Source: JBBSDV01 sp038240335
Lineage (GTDB): Bacteria; Chloroflexota; Dehalococcoidia; DSTF01; JACRBR01
Length of the DNA stretch: 36,396 bases
Direction: 5' to 3'
Assembly (NCBI GenBank): GCA_038240335.1
Contig: JBBSDV010000007.1
Span: 1 to 36,396 of the forward strand
Under the pieces are notes generated by a model. That model did not search any database. It saw only the letters and a list, made by a program, of their open reading frames with translations, and had not been told where the DNA came from. A program made the translations under genes and the position numbers. Below, in pieces: positions 21,064 through 29,704 of the stretch (its first letter is position 1; each line of letters opens with the position of its first letter).

Positions 21064-23019
21064 TCATTCTTCCGTCGCCGGCTCGAGCGCCCAGCCATAG
21101 ATGCCGACAATCAGCACCGCGACGCCGACCGCGAGCAGTGCGTAGTCATAGATCAACCCAAGTGCCATGATCGGCATGCCGGCTGCGGCGATAATCGGCA
21201 TGTACGATGGCGAGGGCAGATGGATGCCATGCCCACCGTCTCCCTCATCGCCGTTCCTTGCCTCCACCCCGTGCCCGCCGCCTTCGTGCGACGAAACGGC
21301 GATCGCCGCCCCCTGAGGGATCGGCACTGGCCGGCCGTGCTCGTCCTCGGCGTACTTCTTGTGCCAAAAGTCATCGAGTGCGTGCACCTGCGGGATCTCG
21401 GCGAAGTTGTACGGCGGTGGCGGCGACGGAATGCTCCATTCGAGCGTCCTCGCGTCCCACGGGTCATCGCCGGCGATCTCGCCGTGCCGCACGCTTCGAA
21501 TGACGTTGAAAATGAACACGAGGATGGAAAGGGCGATCGTGAACGCGCCAAACGTCGCCATCGCGTTCCAAAAGCCCCAACCGTAGCCGTCGGGGTAGCT
21601 CTGAATGCGCCGGGGCATACCGAGCAACCCGAGAATCATCATCGGCTGGAAGGTCAGGTTGAAGCCCGCGAACATCAGCCAAAAGTGCAGTTTGCCAAGC
21701 GGCTCGCTCAACATCCGGCCGGTAAATTTCGGGAACCAGTAGTAGATGCCGGAGAAGAGTCCGAAGATCGCGCCGCCGAACAGCACCTGGTGGAAATGCG
21801 CGACAATGTAGTACGTGTCCTGTTGCTGGTAATCCGCCGGCACGATCGAATGCGTGACTCCGGTGAGTCCACCGACGGTGAACATCGCGATGAACCCGAT
21901 CGAGAAATACAACGGCGTCTTGAAACTGATCGAGCCGCCCCAGAGCGTCGCCATCCAGTTGAAGATCTTCACGCCTGTCGGTACCGAAATCAGGATCGTC
22001 GAAATGCCGAACGCCGAGTTCGCGACGGAGCCAAGCCCGGTCGTATACATGTGGTGGGCCCACACGCCCCAGCTCATGAAGCCGATCGCGACGCCGGAGA
22101 AGACGACGAATGGGTATCCGAACAGCGGCTTCCGCGCGAATGTCGGCAGCACCTCTGACACGATTCCCATCGCCGGCAGAATGAGGATGTACACCTCGGG
22201 ATGCCCGAAGAGCCAGAACATGTGCTGCCAGAGCAGCGGTGTCCCGCCCTTCGCTGCATTGAAGAAGTTGGCATTGAACAGCCGGTCGAACATCAGCTCG
22301 AACAGCGCCACCGCGATGACAGGCATCGCGAAGATCAGCAGGAACGACGTCACAAGCGTCATCCACACGAACAGCGGCATCCGGAAGAGGCTCATCCCCG
22401 GAGCTCGCATGTTCAGGATCGTGACGATGAAGTTGAACCCACCGGCCAGCGACGCTATGCCAAGAATCTGGATGCCGAGCAGCCAATAGTTGACCCCGTT
22501 TCCGGGCGAGAACTTGTTGAGCGTGAGTGGCGCGTACCCAAACCAGCCGGCATCAGGCGCGCCGATGTCGCCGTGAAGAATCCCGCCCCCGGTGAAGAAG
22601 CTGAGGTTCATGAAGATGCCGCCGAAGAGGAATACCCAGAAGCTGAATGCATTCATCCGCGGGAATGCGACGTCTCTGGCACCGATCATTAGCGGCACCA
22701 GGAGGTTAAAGAATGCGGCGCTCATCGGCATCACGACGAGGAAGACCATCGTCGTGCCGTGCATCGTGAAGACGCGATTGTACTGGTCGGCGCTCAGAAA
22801 CTCGTTCGCCGGCCGCGCGAGTTGAACCCGGATAAGCAGCGCTTCCATGCCGCCGAGCAGGAAGAAGATGAACGACGTGACGCCGTACATGACGCCAATC
22901 CGCTTGTGGTCGACGGTCGTGATCCAGCTCCAGATGCCCTGGTAAGACTCACCGGCTTCACGCGTTTGCTTGATGGCGTCTGCCATCGAGACCCGCTTCG
23001 GGCTGTAGGTAGCGGCCAT
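21064..23019 (-). CDS. ctaD: Cytochrome c oxidase subunit I (type A haem-copper oxidase)
   Basis: The 651-residue protein has all metal ligands: haem a His87 (MHGTT) and His410, haem a3 His408 (AHFHQVLFGG), and CuB His273, His322 and His323 (GHPEVY and WAHHMY). Tyr277 of HPEVY is the cross-linked tyrosine, and Glu275 is the D-channel glutamate of A1-type enzymes, so it is a four-electron, proton-pumping O2 reductase. At about 651 residues it is longer than mitochondrial-type subunits (about 515-560). The extra C-terminal part has a His/Gly-rich loop and two further helices (YMPIIAAAGMPIMALGLIY and LLAVGVAVLIVGIYGW). GGAGA lies 7 nt before the ATG; the gap to coxII is 3 nt. Confidence 0.97.
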   Translation of the reverse strand: MAATYSPKRVSMADAIKQTREAGESYQGIWSWITTVDHKRIGVMYGVTSFIFFLLGGMEALLIRVQLARPANEFLSADQYNRVFTMHGTTMVFLVVMPMSAAFFNLLVPLMIGARDVAFPRMNAFSFWVFLFGGIFMNLSFFTGGGILHGDIGAPDAGWFGYAPLTLNKFSPGNGVNYWLLGIQILGIASLAGGFNFIVTILNMRAPGMSLFRMPLFVWMTLVTSFLLIFAMPVIAVALFELMFDRLFNANFFNAAKGGTPLLWQHMFWLFGHPEVYILILPAMGIVSEVLPTFARKPLFGYPFVVFSGVAIGFMSWGVWAHHMYTTGLGSVANSAFGISTILISVPTGVKIFNWMATLWGGSISFKTPLYFSIGFIAMFTVGGLTGVTHSIVPADYQQQDTYYIVAHFHQVLFGGAIFGLFSGIYYWFPKFTGRMLSEPLGKLHFWLMFAGFNLTFQPMMILGLLGMPRRIQSYPDGYGWGFWNAMATFGAFTIALSILVFIFNVIRSVRHGEIAGDDPWDARTLEWSIPSPPPPYNFAEIPQVHALDDFWHKKYAEDEHGRPVPIPQGAAIAVSSHEGGGHGVEARNGDEGDGGHGIHLPSPSYMPIIAAAGMPIMALGLIYDYALLAVGVAVLIVGIYGWALEPATEE

Positions 23020-23022
23020 GAC

Positions 23023-23802
23023 TCAGTCTCCCTGGAACGCTAGCAGGGGCTCGACGCCACGTTGGGCGGCAGCCTGCTCCTTCAGCCACGCATCAAAGTC
23101 CGCTTGCGACTCGGCGGTCACGGTGAAGCGCATCTCGCCATGGCTAAGGCCGCAAAATTCCGCGCACTGTCCCGAATAGGTGCCTGGCTCAAAGGCGTTG
23201 AACCACATGTGATTTTCGCGGCTCGGAATCACGTCCGTCTTGCCGGCCAGCTTCGGCACCCAAAAGCTATGAATTACATTGTTCGAGTGCAGCTTGACCT
23301 CGATGTTGCGGTTAACAGGGATGTGCATTTCCCCGATAGGCGCTTGAATGGGCGTCAATCCGCCTGCCGGATCGGGGTAAGAGAACTGCCAGGCCCATTG
23401 CACCCCGTTTACATCGATGACCATCGCATCCTTCGGCGTGCGGCCGAGGTCGATGATGCCACCGATCGTCGGCACGATGAAGAACGCCAGCAGAATCGCC
23501 GGCGCGATCGTCCACGCCAGCTCCAGCCGGTTGTTGCCATGCACCTGCGCTGGCAATCCGCTGTCGTTCTTCTTCCGCCGGTACCGAATGCAGATATACA
23601 GCAACCCGACCTCGACGAGGATGAGGATGGCGAGCGCGGGGTACATGGTCAGGAAGAAGATGTTCTTTTGGTCGCGGGCCACTTCACCACGCGGGGCGAA
23701 CACGTTCTGCGGTCCATTAAAGAGGCCGCAGCCAGAGAAGAGGAAGACGCCGCCAAGCAGCATCGCGACGACGAGCAGACGGGAAACGGTGATTCTTCGC
23801 AC
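23023..23802 (-). CDS. ctaC: Cytochrome c oxidase subunit II (CuA subunit), lipoprotein
   Basis: The 259-residue protein starts with a lipoprotein signal (FLFSGC, Cys25), then two transmembrane helices (about 48-72 and 95-118) and a cupredoxin domain. The CuA ligands are all present: His178, Cys213, Glu215, Cys217, His221 and Met224 (CAEFCGLSHGEM). There is no C-terminal cytochrome c domain, so it is aa3 rather than caa3, and a separate cytochrome c or cupredoxin must deliver electrons. The GTG start at 23802 follows GAGGG with 7-nt spacing. It is the first gene of the cox operon. Confidence 0.95.
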   Translation of the reverse strand: MRRITVSRLLVVAMLLGGVFLFSGCGLFNGPQNVFAPRGEVARDQKNIFFLTMYPALAILILVEVGLLYICIRYRRKKNDSGLPAQVHGNNRLELAWTIAPAILLAFFIVPTIGGIIDLGRTPKDAMVIDVNGVQWAWQFSYPDPAGGLTPIQAPIGEMHIPVNRNIEVKLHSNNVIHSFWVPKLAGKTDVIPSRENHMWFNAFEPGTYSGQCAEFCGLSHGEMRFTVTAESQADFDAWLKEQAAAQRGVEPLLAFQGD

Positions 23803-23850
23803 TGTCCGGCCCTCTCGCGACGATTCTGCAACAGTCTCCGCGTCGTTCGG

Positions 23851-23879
23851 ATTATTCCGCCGCTTCTACCTACGGTCAA
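23851..23879 (-). promoter_or_regulatory. cox operon promoter
   Basis: On the minus strand TTGACC (23879-23874) and AATAAT (23856-23851) are 17 nt apart, close to the sigma70 consensus. Transcription would start near 23844, giving a 5' leader of about 40 nt before coxII. Confidence 0.7.
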
Positions 23880-24126
23880 GGGTTTGTGATGCTTCACACG
23901 ATTGCCTACCGAGCAGCGGCAACCTATCACAGGAAGGTGAGCACGGGCCGCGCGACCTACGGCTTCGACGCTTCGCGCCGACACAGCCGGCTTGACACTT
24001 CTGCTAGGCTCGAAAGGGCAGCACCGAAAGAGGCTCTGAGCCGTAAGCTAGACCGTGATGCGTCAAATCGGAGGGCGTTCGTCCCATCGGGCCTTCAGAT
24101 TTGAGCAGCCTTACCCGAACAAGCTG

Positions 24127-24154
24127 TTGTGTGGCGGCGTGCTTCGTGTATAAC
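24127..24154 (+). promoter_or_regulatory. Putative topA promoter
   Basis: TTGTGT (24127-24132) and TATAAC (24149-24154) are 16 nt apart, about 30 nt before the topA start. The -35 is weak and the -10 good. Confidence 0.5.
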
Positions 24155-24182
24155 ACTCGGGGCTTCCGAGGGACGGAAGCGA

Positions 24183-26654
24183 ATGGAGATTATGACAAAC
24201 GACATGGGCGTCATCGCCCCGGACGGGAACGCCGGTACGCCGGTAATCGACGATCTGCCGCTGGTCGAGTCATCGCCGGCAACGACCGAGACGGCCAAAC
24301 GCGCTCCGGCGCAGAAGAAGGCAACTGCTGCGGCGTCAAAGGGCCGCGCCAAGCCGAAGAAAGTCGCCAAGAAGGCGACGCGCACGACCTCGACGGGCAA
24401 GAATCTCGTGATCGTCGAGTCGCCGGCGAAGGCACGAACGCTGTCGAGCATCCTCGGCAAGGCGTACGACGTGCGCGCCTCGGTTGGCCACGTCCGTGAC
24501 CTTCCGAAGTCGCAGCTCGGCGTCAACATCGATAGCGACTTCGCTCCTAGGTACATCGTGCCGAAGGACAAAAAGGAGATCGTCAAGGCCCTCAAGGCTG
24601 CTGCCAAGGGCGCCAAGTTCGTGTACCTCGCGACTGACCCGGATCGCGAGGGCGAGGCGATCTCGTGGCACCTCCTCGAAGCGATGGACCTTGATCCGCT
24701 GGCATACGATCGCGTCGAGTTCCACGAGATCACGAAGGACGCGATCCTGGAAGCGTTCAATCACCCGCGCAAGATCGACATGCACATGGTCGATGCCCAG
24801 CAGGGCCGCCGCGTGCTCGACCGCCTCGTCGGCTACAAGATCAGCCCGATCCTCTGGAACAAGATTCGCCGCGGCCTCAGCGCCGGTCGCGTTCAGTCTG
24901 TCGCGCTCAAGATGGTCGTAGATCGCGAACGCGAGATCGAAGCGTTCGTCCCCCAGGAGTACTGGTCGATCGACACACGCCTTGCGAAGCAAGCGGACGC
25001 TGATGAAGCGGCCTTCGTGGCGCGTCTCGCCGGCCTGCCTGGCACTAAAAAGGCCGAGATCGCAAATCGCGAATTCGCGGAGTCCGTGACGGCTGACCTG
25101 CGGCGCGCTGCCTACAGCGTCCGCGACGTCAAGAAGAAGCAGCAGAACCGCAAGCCGGCGGCGCCATTCTCAACGAGCACGCTGCAGCAAGAGGCATCGC
25201 GCAAGCTCGGGTTCTCGGCGAAGCGCACGATGGCCGTCGCGCAGCAACTCTACGAAGGCATTGCCATCCCCGGACAGGGCCAGGTCGGCCTCATCACCTA
25301 TATGCGTACCGACTCGCTGAACATCGCCCAAGGCGCGCGCGACGAGGCCGGAGCCTACGTAACGAACAAGTTCGGTGCAGACTTCTTGCCGCCCGAGCAG
25401 CGCATCTATAAGACGAAGGCAAAGGGCGCGCAGGAGGCGCACGAAGCCGTTCGTCCGACGTCCGTGTTCCGTGCCCCAGCCGATATGAAGGCCTCGCTCA
25501 GTTCCGATCAGAACCGTCTATACACCCTGATCTGGCAGCGTTTCGTCGCCAGCCAGATGGCAGACGCTGTGTTCGATCAGGTCAGCGTCGAAATTGATGC
25601 CGGCGTCGACACCCAGCCTGAGCCGTACCTGCTGCGCGCTTCTGCCAGCCACATGCGGTTCCCGGGTTTCCGCCAGGTCTACATTGAAGGCCGCGACACA
25701 AGCGAAGATGAGGATGCCGAGAAGCTCCTCCCTGACCTCAACGCCGCCGACCTCCTTCGCCTGCTCGATGTGCAGCCAGACCAGCACTTCACCGAGCCGC
25801 CGCCGCGTTACACCGAAGCGACGCTGGTCAAGGCGCTCGAGGAAAATGGCATCGGCCGTCCGTCGACCTATGCGGCGATCATGTCCACGATCCAGGATCG
25901 CGGGTACGTCAAGAAGGATGGACGGGCGCTGAAGCCGGAGGAGATCGGCCTCATCGTCAGCGACATGCTCACGGAGCGCTTTCCCGGCATCGTCGACGCC
26001 GGTTTCACGGCGCGTATGGAAGACGAGCTCGACGACGTCGCGAGTGGCGAACGCACGTGGCCGCCCGTCGTCAAGGAGTTCTACGAGCCTTTGCGTGAGG
26101 CGATCGATGCCGCTGCGGAAGCGCCACGCGTCGAGGAAGTGACCGATATCGTCTGCGACAAGTGCGGCAAGCCGATGATCAAGCGCTGGGGCCGCTTCGG
26201 GCAGTTCCTCGCGTGCACTGGCTTCCCCGAATGCAAAAACGCGCAGCCATCCGGCGACGAGGCCGCGGCGCAGGCCGAACAGACCGACGAAAAATGCACG
26301 ATCTGTGAGTCGGCGATGGTCGTCAAGCGCGGTCGCTTCGGTCAATTCCTCGCCTGCTCGCGCTATCCGGAATGCAAGGGCGCCCGGCCGATTCTGAAGA
26401 AGATCGGCATCGCCTGCCCGAAAGACGCGGGCGATATCGTCGAAAAGAAGAGCAAGCGCGGTAAGCTGTTTTACTCGTGCGCCAACTACCCCGCCTGCGA
26501 CTTCACAAGCTGGTCGCGGCCGCTCAAGCGCCCATGTCCCGCTTGCGAAGGCTTAATCGCCGTCGCGACGAAGGGCATGGCGAAGTGCACGCACTGCGAC
26601 TGGAAGGGCGAGATCGAAGACAGCGAGCCTGAACTCGAAAAAGTCTCGGCGTGA
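24183..26654 (+). CDS. topA: DNA topoisomerase I
   Basis: The 823-residue type IA topoisomerase has a Lys/Ala-rich N-terminal extension of about 70 residues, a Toprim domain (LVIVESPAKA with Glu79, later DPDREGEAISWH), and the active-site Tyr373 in LITYMRTDS. Four C-terminal zinc-ribbon modules follow: CDKC..CTGFPEC, CTIC..CSRYPEC, CPKD..CANYPAC, and a shorter CPAC..CTHC; the third lacks the second Cys of its first pair. It relaxes negative supercoils by single-strand passage. GAGGGA is 9 nt before the ATG at 24183; an ATG at 24192 is an alternative. It is divergent from the cox operon. Confidence 0.96.
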   Translation: MEIMTNDMGVIAPDGNAGTPVIDDLPLVESSPATTETAKRAPAQKKATAAASKGRAKPKKVAKKATRTTSTGKNLVIVESPAKARTLSSILGKAYDVRASVGHVRDLPKSQLGVNIDSDFAPRYIVPKDKKEIVKALKAAAKGAKFVYLATDPDREGEAISWHLLEAMDLDPLAYDRVEFHEITKDAILEAFNHPRKIDMHMVDAQQGRRVLDRLVGYKISPILWNKIRRGLSAGRVQSVALKMVVDREREIEAFVPQEYWSIDTRLAKQADADEAAFVARLAGLPGTKKAEIANREFAESVTADLRRAAYSVRDVKKKQQNRKPAAPFSTSTLQQEASRKLGFSAKRTMAVAQQLYEGIAIPGQGQVGLITYMRTDSLNIAQGARDEAGAYVTNKFGADFLPPEQRIYKTKAKGAQEAHEAVRPTSVFRAPADMKASLSSDQNRLYTLIWQRFVASQMADAVFDQVSVEIDAGVDTQPEPYLLRASASHMRFPGFRQVYIEGRDTSEDEDAEKLLPDLNAADLLRLLDVQPDQHFTEPPPRYTEATLVKALEENGIGRPSTYAAIMSTIQDRGYVKKDGRALKPEEIGLIVSDMLTERFPGIVDAGFTARMEDELDDVASGERTWPPVVKEFYEPLREAIDAAAEAPRVEEVTDIVCDKCGKPMIKRWGRFGQFLACTGFPECKNAQPSGDEAAAQAEQTDEKCTICESAMVVKRGRFGQFLACSRYPECKGARPILKKIGIACPKDAGDIVEKKSKRGKLFYSCANYPACDFTSWSRPLKRPCPACEGLIAVATKGMAKCTHCDWKGEIEDSEPELEKVSA

Positions 26655-26707
26655 TAGCCGTCCGGTCCCGGCCTCGACTCAACGCTCCTGAGTGGCGAGC
26701 ATCTGAC

Positions 26708-26726
26708 CGATGCGCTCGTAGCATCG
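26708..26726 (+). terminator. Weak stem-loop after topA
   Basis: CGATGC and GCATCG form a 6-bp stem with a 7-nt loop, followed by a C/T-rich stretch (CCTCCTTTCGTTT). It could terminate topA but also lies close to the start of the next gene. Confidence 0.4.
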
Positions 26727-26757
26727 ACCTCCTTTCGTTTCGTGCTGGGCAGCGAGG

Positions 26758-28608
26758 ATGAGCGGACGCTCGTCGGCCACCAGCAATCGCGTGAGTCGCC
26801 GTCGATTTCTGGGCGCGTCCGCCGCGGTCACCGCCACCGTCGCAGCGGCTGCGGCATTGCGCTGCGGCGATGGCAAGCGGCGTACGCAGACGACCGCAGC
26901 GCCTCCACCCGTACCGACGCCTTCGCGAGTACCAGTGGCGACGCGCGGCGGCGTTGCCCGCGTCTATAACTTCGACGCGATGCAGTACGACACGCTTGAC
27001 CCGCATCTCACCCAGATGGGGCCAATCGTCGATATGCACGCGGCCGTCTACAGTCGCGTCCTCCGCTACGAGGACGAGCGCGCTCTGACGATTGCGCCCG
27101 ACCTCGCCGCGGCGATGCCGGAGCAACCGGATGAGACGACGTACATCATCCGGCTCCGCGACGGCGTGACATTTCATGCGGCGGCAAACCACCGTCTCGC
27201 ATACTCGAAGACGGCCGGGCGCGCGCTCACGGCCGACGACGTGAAGGGCAGCATTGAGCGCCAGATGAACCGCAACAGCGCGCAGTCCGCGCGCTTTTTC
27301 CGGGCCGGTAACTGGAGTGTGATCGACAAGCTCGACGTGCGTGACCCGCACACCCTCGTGATCACGACGAAAACGCCCGTCGCTCCGTTCCTGAGCTTTC
27401 TCGCGGGCCGGCATGCGTTCGTGGTCCCGCGTGAGGTGGTCGACCGGACGGATCAAATCACGAGCGTGAATGCGATCATCGGCACAGGGCCGTTCACGCT
27501 CGAATCCTTCGAACCCCAACGAGCCATGACGCTGCGTCGCAATCCATTGTGGTTCGCCCGCGATGATGCTGCAGATGAGGTCGGTGCCCAACGCCCGTTC
27601 CTAGATGGCTATGAGGCGTTCTTTTCGCCCCAGGAGGACACGTTCCAGCGCGTCGCTTTCGAACGCCGAATCGTGGATGCCACCGCGTTCAGTGACCCCG
27701 CCACGCTCGACCTCGAGCGCAAGACGAACCTTGCCGACGTGGCGCTCGACGAGACCGATGCGGGCGGCATGCTCGCCTGCAGGCTGCTCCTCGATCGGCC
27801 GCCGTTTCGCGACGATCGCGTCCGCCGCGCGCTCCATCTCGCCCTCGATCGCGCCGCGCTCGCCGACCTGATCTACCCGCCCCTCGACGGGAAACCGTCG
27901 GCCAAGCTCACGGGCCCGATCGCGCCAGCGATGGATGCGTTTGCACTCGCCCCTGACGACCTCCGGCGTCGCCCAGGCTATCGCACGGATGCCGCCGGCC
28001 GTGACGCCGACCGTACGATGGCGAAGCAACTGTGGGCGGCCGCACTCGGCGACGTCCCCGCGAGTGAGCTCCGCGTGCTCTTCGCAGGCGTGCCTCGAAT
28101 CATCTCCGAGCGCGGCATCGACCCACTCGCGCGCCAACTGCACGACACGCTCGGCGTCACTGTGAACGCCGCAGTCGACGGCACGGGACATGCGTTGATC
28201 GCCGCCTCGTATTTGCGCAACATCGTGGATGCGACGGAAGGGGTCGTGCCGTTCACGTTCGCCGTTGAAGATGGTGGTGTTGATCTCGATGATGGGCTCT
28301 ACCCACACTTCCGCAGCGGACAACCGATGAACACCTATCGGCTCCAGGACGCGCAACTCGACGCGCTTCTCGATAAGACCCGCGCTGAATTCGACAATGA
28401 TACGCGGCGTAAGCTCGGCCTCGACGCGCAGGGCTACCTGCTGGCGAACGTCAATGCGCGCCTCGAGATCTGTGCACCGATCGAGCGGGCCATGACCTGG
28501 GGCTACCTGCGAAATCACCCCGTGCCGATGTGGTACGGCTGCACTCAAGCGCTCGCGGACGTATGGCTCGACACATCTCACCCGGCGTGGCGCCCGCGGC
28601 CAACATGA
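26758..28608 (+). CDS. Extracellular solute-binding protein, family 5 (peptide/nickel type), Tat signal
   Basis: The 616-residue protein begins with a twin-arginine signal (SRRRFLGASAA) and a hydrophobic Ala-rich stretch ending ALRCG; the Arg before Cys makes lipidation doubtful. A Pro/Thr-rich linker precedes the binding domain. The domain shows the family 5 pattern: NFDAMQYDTLDPHLTQ, DLAAAMPEQPDETTYIIRLRDGVTFH, LTADDVKGSIER, NAIIGTGPFTLESF and RVRRALHLALDRAALADLIY. Such proteins bind oligopeptides, nickel chelates or sugars for ABC import. No permease or ATPase genes are beside it, so it is an orphan here. The ATG at 26758 and a GTG at 26791 are both possible starts. Confidence 0.88.
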   Translation: MSGRSSATSNRVSRRRFLGASAAVTATVAAAAALRCGDGKRRTQTTAAPPPVPTPSRVPVATRGGVARVYNFDAMQYDTLDPHLTQMGPIVDMHAAVYSRVLRYEDERALTIAPDLAAAMPEQPDETTYIIRLRDGVTFHAAANHRLAYSKTAGRALTADDVKGSIERQMNRNSAQSARFFRAGNWSVIDKLDVRDPHTLVITTKTPVAPFLSFLAGRHAFVVPREVVDRTDQITSVNAIIGTGPFTLESFEPQRAMTLRRNPLWFARDDAADEVGAQRPFLDGYEAFFSPQEDTFQRVAFERRIVDATAFSDPATLDLERKTNLADVALDETDAGGMLACRLLLDRPPFRDDRVRRALHLALDRAALADLIYPPLDGKPSAKLTGPIAPAMDAFALAPDDLRRRPGYRTDAAGRDADRTMAKQLWAAALGDVPASELRVLFAGVPRIISERGIDPLARQLHDTLGVTVNAAVDGTGHALIAASYLRNIVDATEGVVPFTFAVEDGGVDLDDGLYPHFRSGQPMNTYRLQDAQLDALLDKTRAEFDNDTRRKLGLDAQGYLLANVNARLEICAPIERAMTWGYLRNHPVPMWYGCTQALADVWLDTSHPAWRPRPT

Positions 28609-28807
28609 CGGTATCCATCCTTCAGATGCGTGGTTTCGTTTCCGGCCAGTTGGTATCGCGTTAATGCGAGTCGGTACACCGGTCCGTGCAGCATCAACAA
28701 ATTGCTACCATCGGTGAGCGCATCATCGCGGGCACGTCATCCCTTACGGCGACGCCCCTACGCAGCACCGACGCCTCCCTGCCGATGATCACGTGTAGGA
28801 GTAGTTT

Positions 28808-29539
28808 ATGACGATCATCACGATGGCCATCATCGGCCTGATCACCGGCTTCGTCCTCGATGAGTTGATTGCCCGAATGGCGCGAGAGCCATACGAGCGC
28901 GGAGAGCTGGACGACGATGATCTGCGCCTGAAGAAGGACGGCGGCGCGTCGCTCGAGCTGAGCAGCGAGACGGGCACGCTGGCGATGCCCGGCCTGTTGA
29001 CGACGGCATCCGGATACCGCCGCATCGCGGTCATCGCGGCTACAGCCTCGATCTTCGCGCTGCTCGGCCGCCAGTACGCGGGCGACGAGTTGCATCTGGC
29101 GATCGTAGCGTTCTACGCGTCGGTCTTGATCATCTGCACCGCCACGGACATCCTCGCGTACCGCGTGCCCAACGCCGTGACATATCCTGCGATCATCGGC
29201 GCCTTTCTCATCGGCATGCTCATGCCCAATGCGAACCGGCTGGACGTCGTCGCGGGCGGGTTGCTCTTCGGCGGACTGCTGTTCGTGCCATCGCTCCTCA
29301 CCGGCGGCGGCATGGGGATGGGCGATGTAAAGCTCGCGTTCTTCGTCGGACTCGCATTGGGGTTGACGTTCGTTGTGCCGGCCATGCTCGTGATGGCGAT
29401 CTCCGGTGGCCTCGCCGCCGCGATCCTGCTTGCCAGCCGCCTCCGCGGCAAGGGCGATCCCATTCCGTATGCGCCGTTCATCGCCGGCGGCATGCTCGTC
29501 GCCATGCTCCTGTCGGGCACAGCCTTCGCCGGCGTGTAA
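28808..29539 (+). CDS. Prepilin peptidase (A24 family), peptidase domain only
   Basis: The 243-residue membrane protein has the two catalytic aspartates of the A24 family: Asp114 in TATDILAYRVPN and Asp173 in GMGDVKL. The N-terminal cysteine-containing methyltransferase region of full PilD proteins is missing; instead residues 20-70 form a charged loop (RGELDDDDLRLKKDGG) after one N-terminal helix. It would cleave the leader of type IV or Tad-type prepilins at the membrane. No pilin or secretion genes are adjacent. AGGAG lies 7 nt before the ATG. A heptamer array starts at the base after its stop codon. Confidence 0.9.
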   Translation: MTIITMAIIGLITGFVLDELIARMAREPYERGELDDDDLRLKKDGGASLELSSETGTLAMPGLLTTASGYRRIAVIAATASIFALLGRQYAGDELHLAIVAFYASVLIICTATDILAYRVPNAVTYPAIIGAFLIGMLMPNANRLDVVAGGLLFGGLLFVPSLLTGGGMGMGDVKLAFFVGLALGLTFVVPAMLVMAISGGLAAAILLASRLRGKGDPIPYAPFIAGGMLVAMLLSGTAFAGV

Positions 29540-29588
29540 CTCAGTTCTGAGTCTGTGGTTCGTAGTTCGTATTTGGCGACTGGCAATT
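29540..29588. repeat. Degenerate heptamer array 4 (CGTAGTT unit)
   Basis: Seven units in register follow the stop codon directly: CTCAGTT, CTGAGTC, TGTGGTT, CGTAGTT, CGTATTT, GGCGACT, GGCAATT. The complement of the central unit, AACTACG, is the unit of the array at 2924, 26.6 kb away. Confidence 0.78.
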
Positions 29589-29704
29589 TGTGTCGATGTC
29601 GGACGCCAACGGCCCCGTACCAACAGGCCACTGGCACCGACCGCCTCCGGGGCGTGCTGCCTACTCGTCGGTAACCAGAGCCAAACGCTCGAACGGCCTT
29701 GGAG

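Larger units (their letters stand above)
23803..24182. other. 380-bp divergent control region between cox and topA
   Basis: No gene is seen here. The cox promoter lies at 23851-23879 (minus) and a topA promoter at 24127-24154 (plus). The middle part (about 23890-24110) has no feature that I can name. Confidence 0.6.

Noticed and set aside
20893..22158. 421-codon open frame antisense to coxIII/coxI
   Set aside because: Arg/His-rich shadow of confirmed oxidase genes.
26524..26726. Strong AAAGGAGG followed by ATG on the minus strand after topA
   Set aside because: The frame it opens runs antisense into topA and encodes nothing recognisable; the purine run is the complement of a C/T-rich stretch after a possible terminator.
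28694..29623. 309-codon open frame antisense to the prepilin peptidase gene
   Set aside because: Arg/Glu/His-rich shadow; the catalytic GMGDVKL motif is on the other strand.
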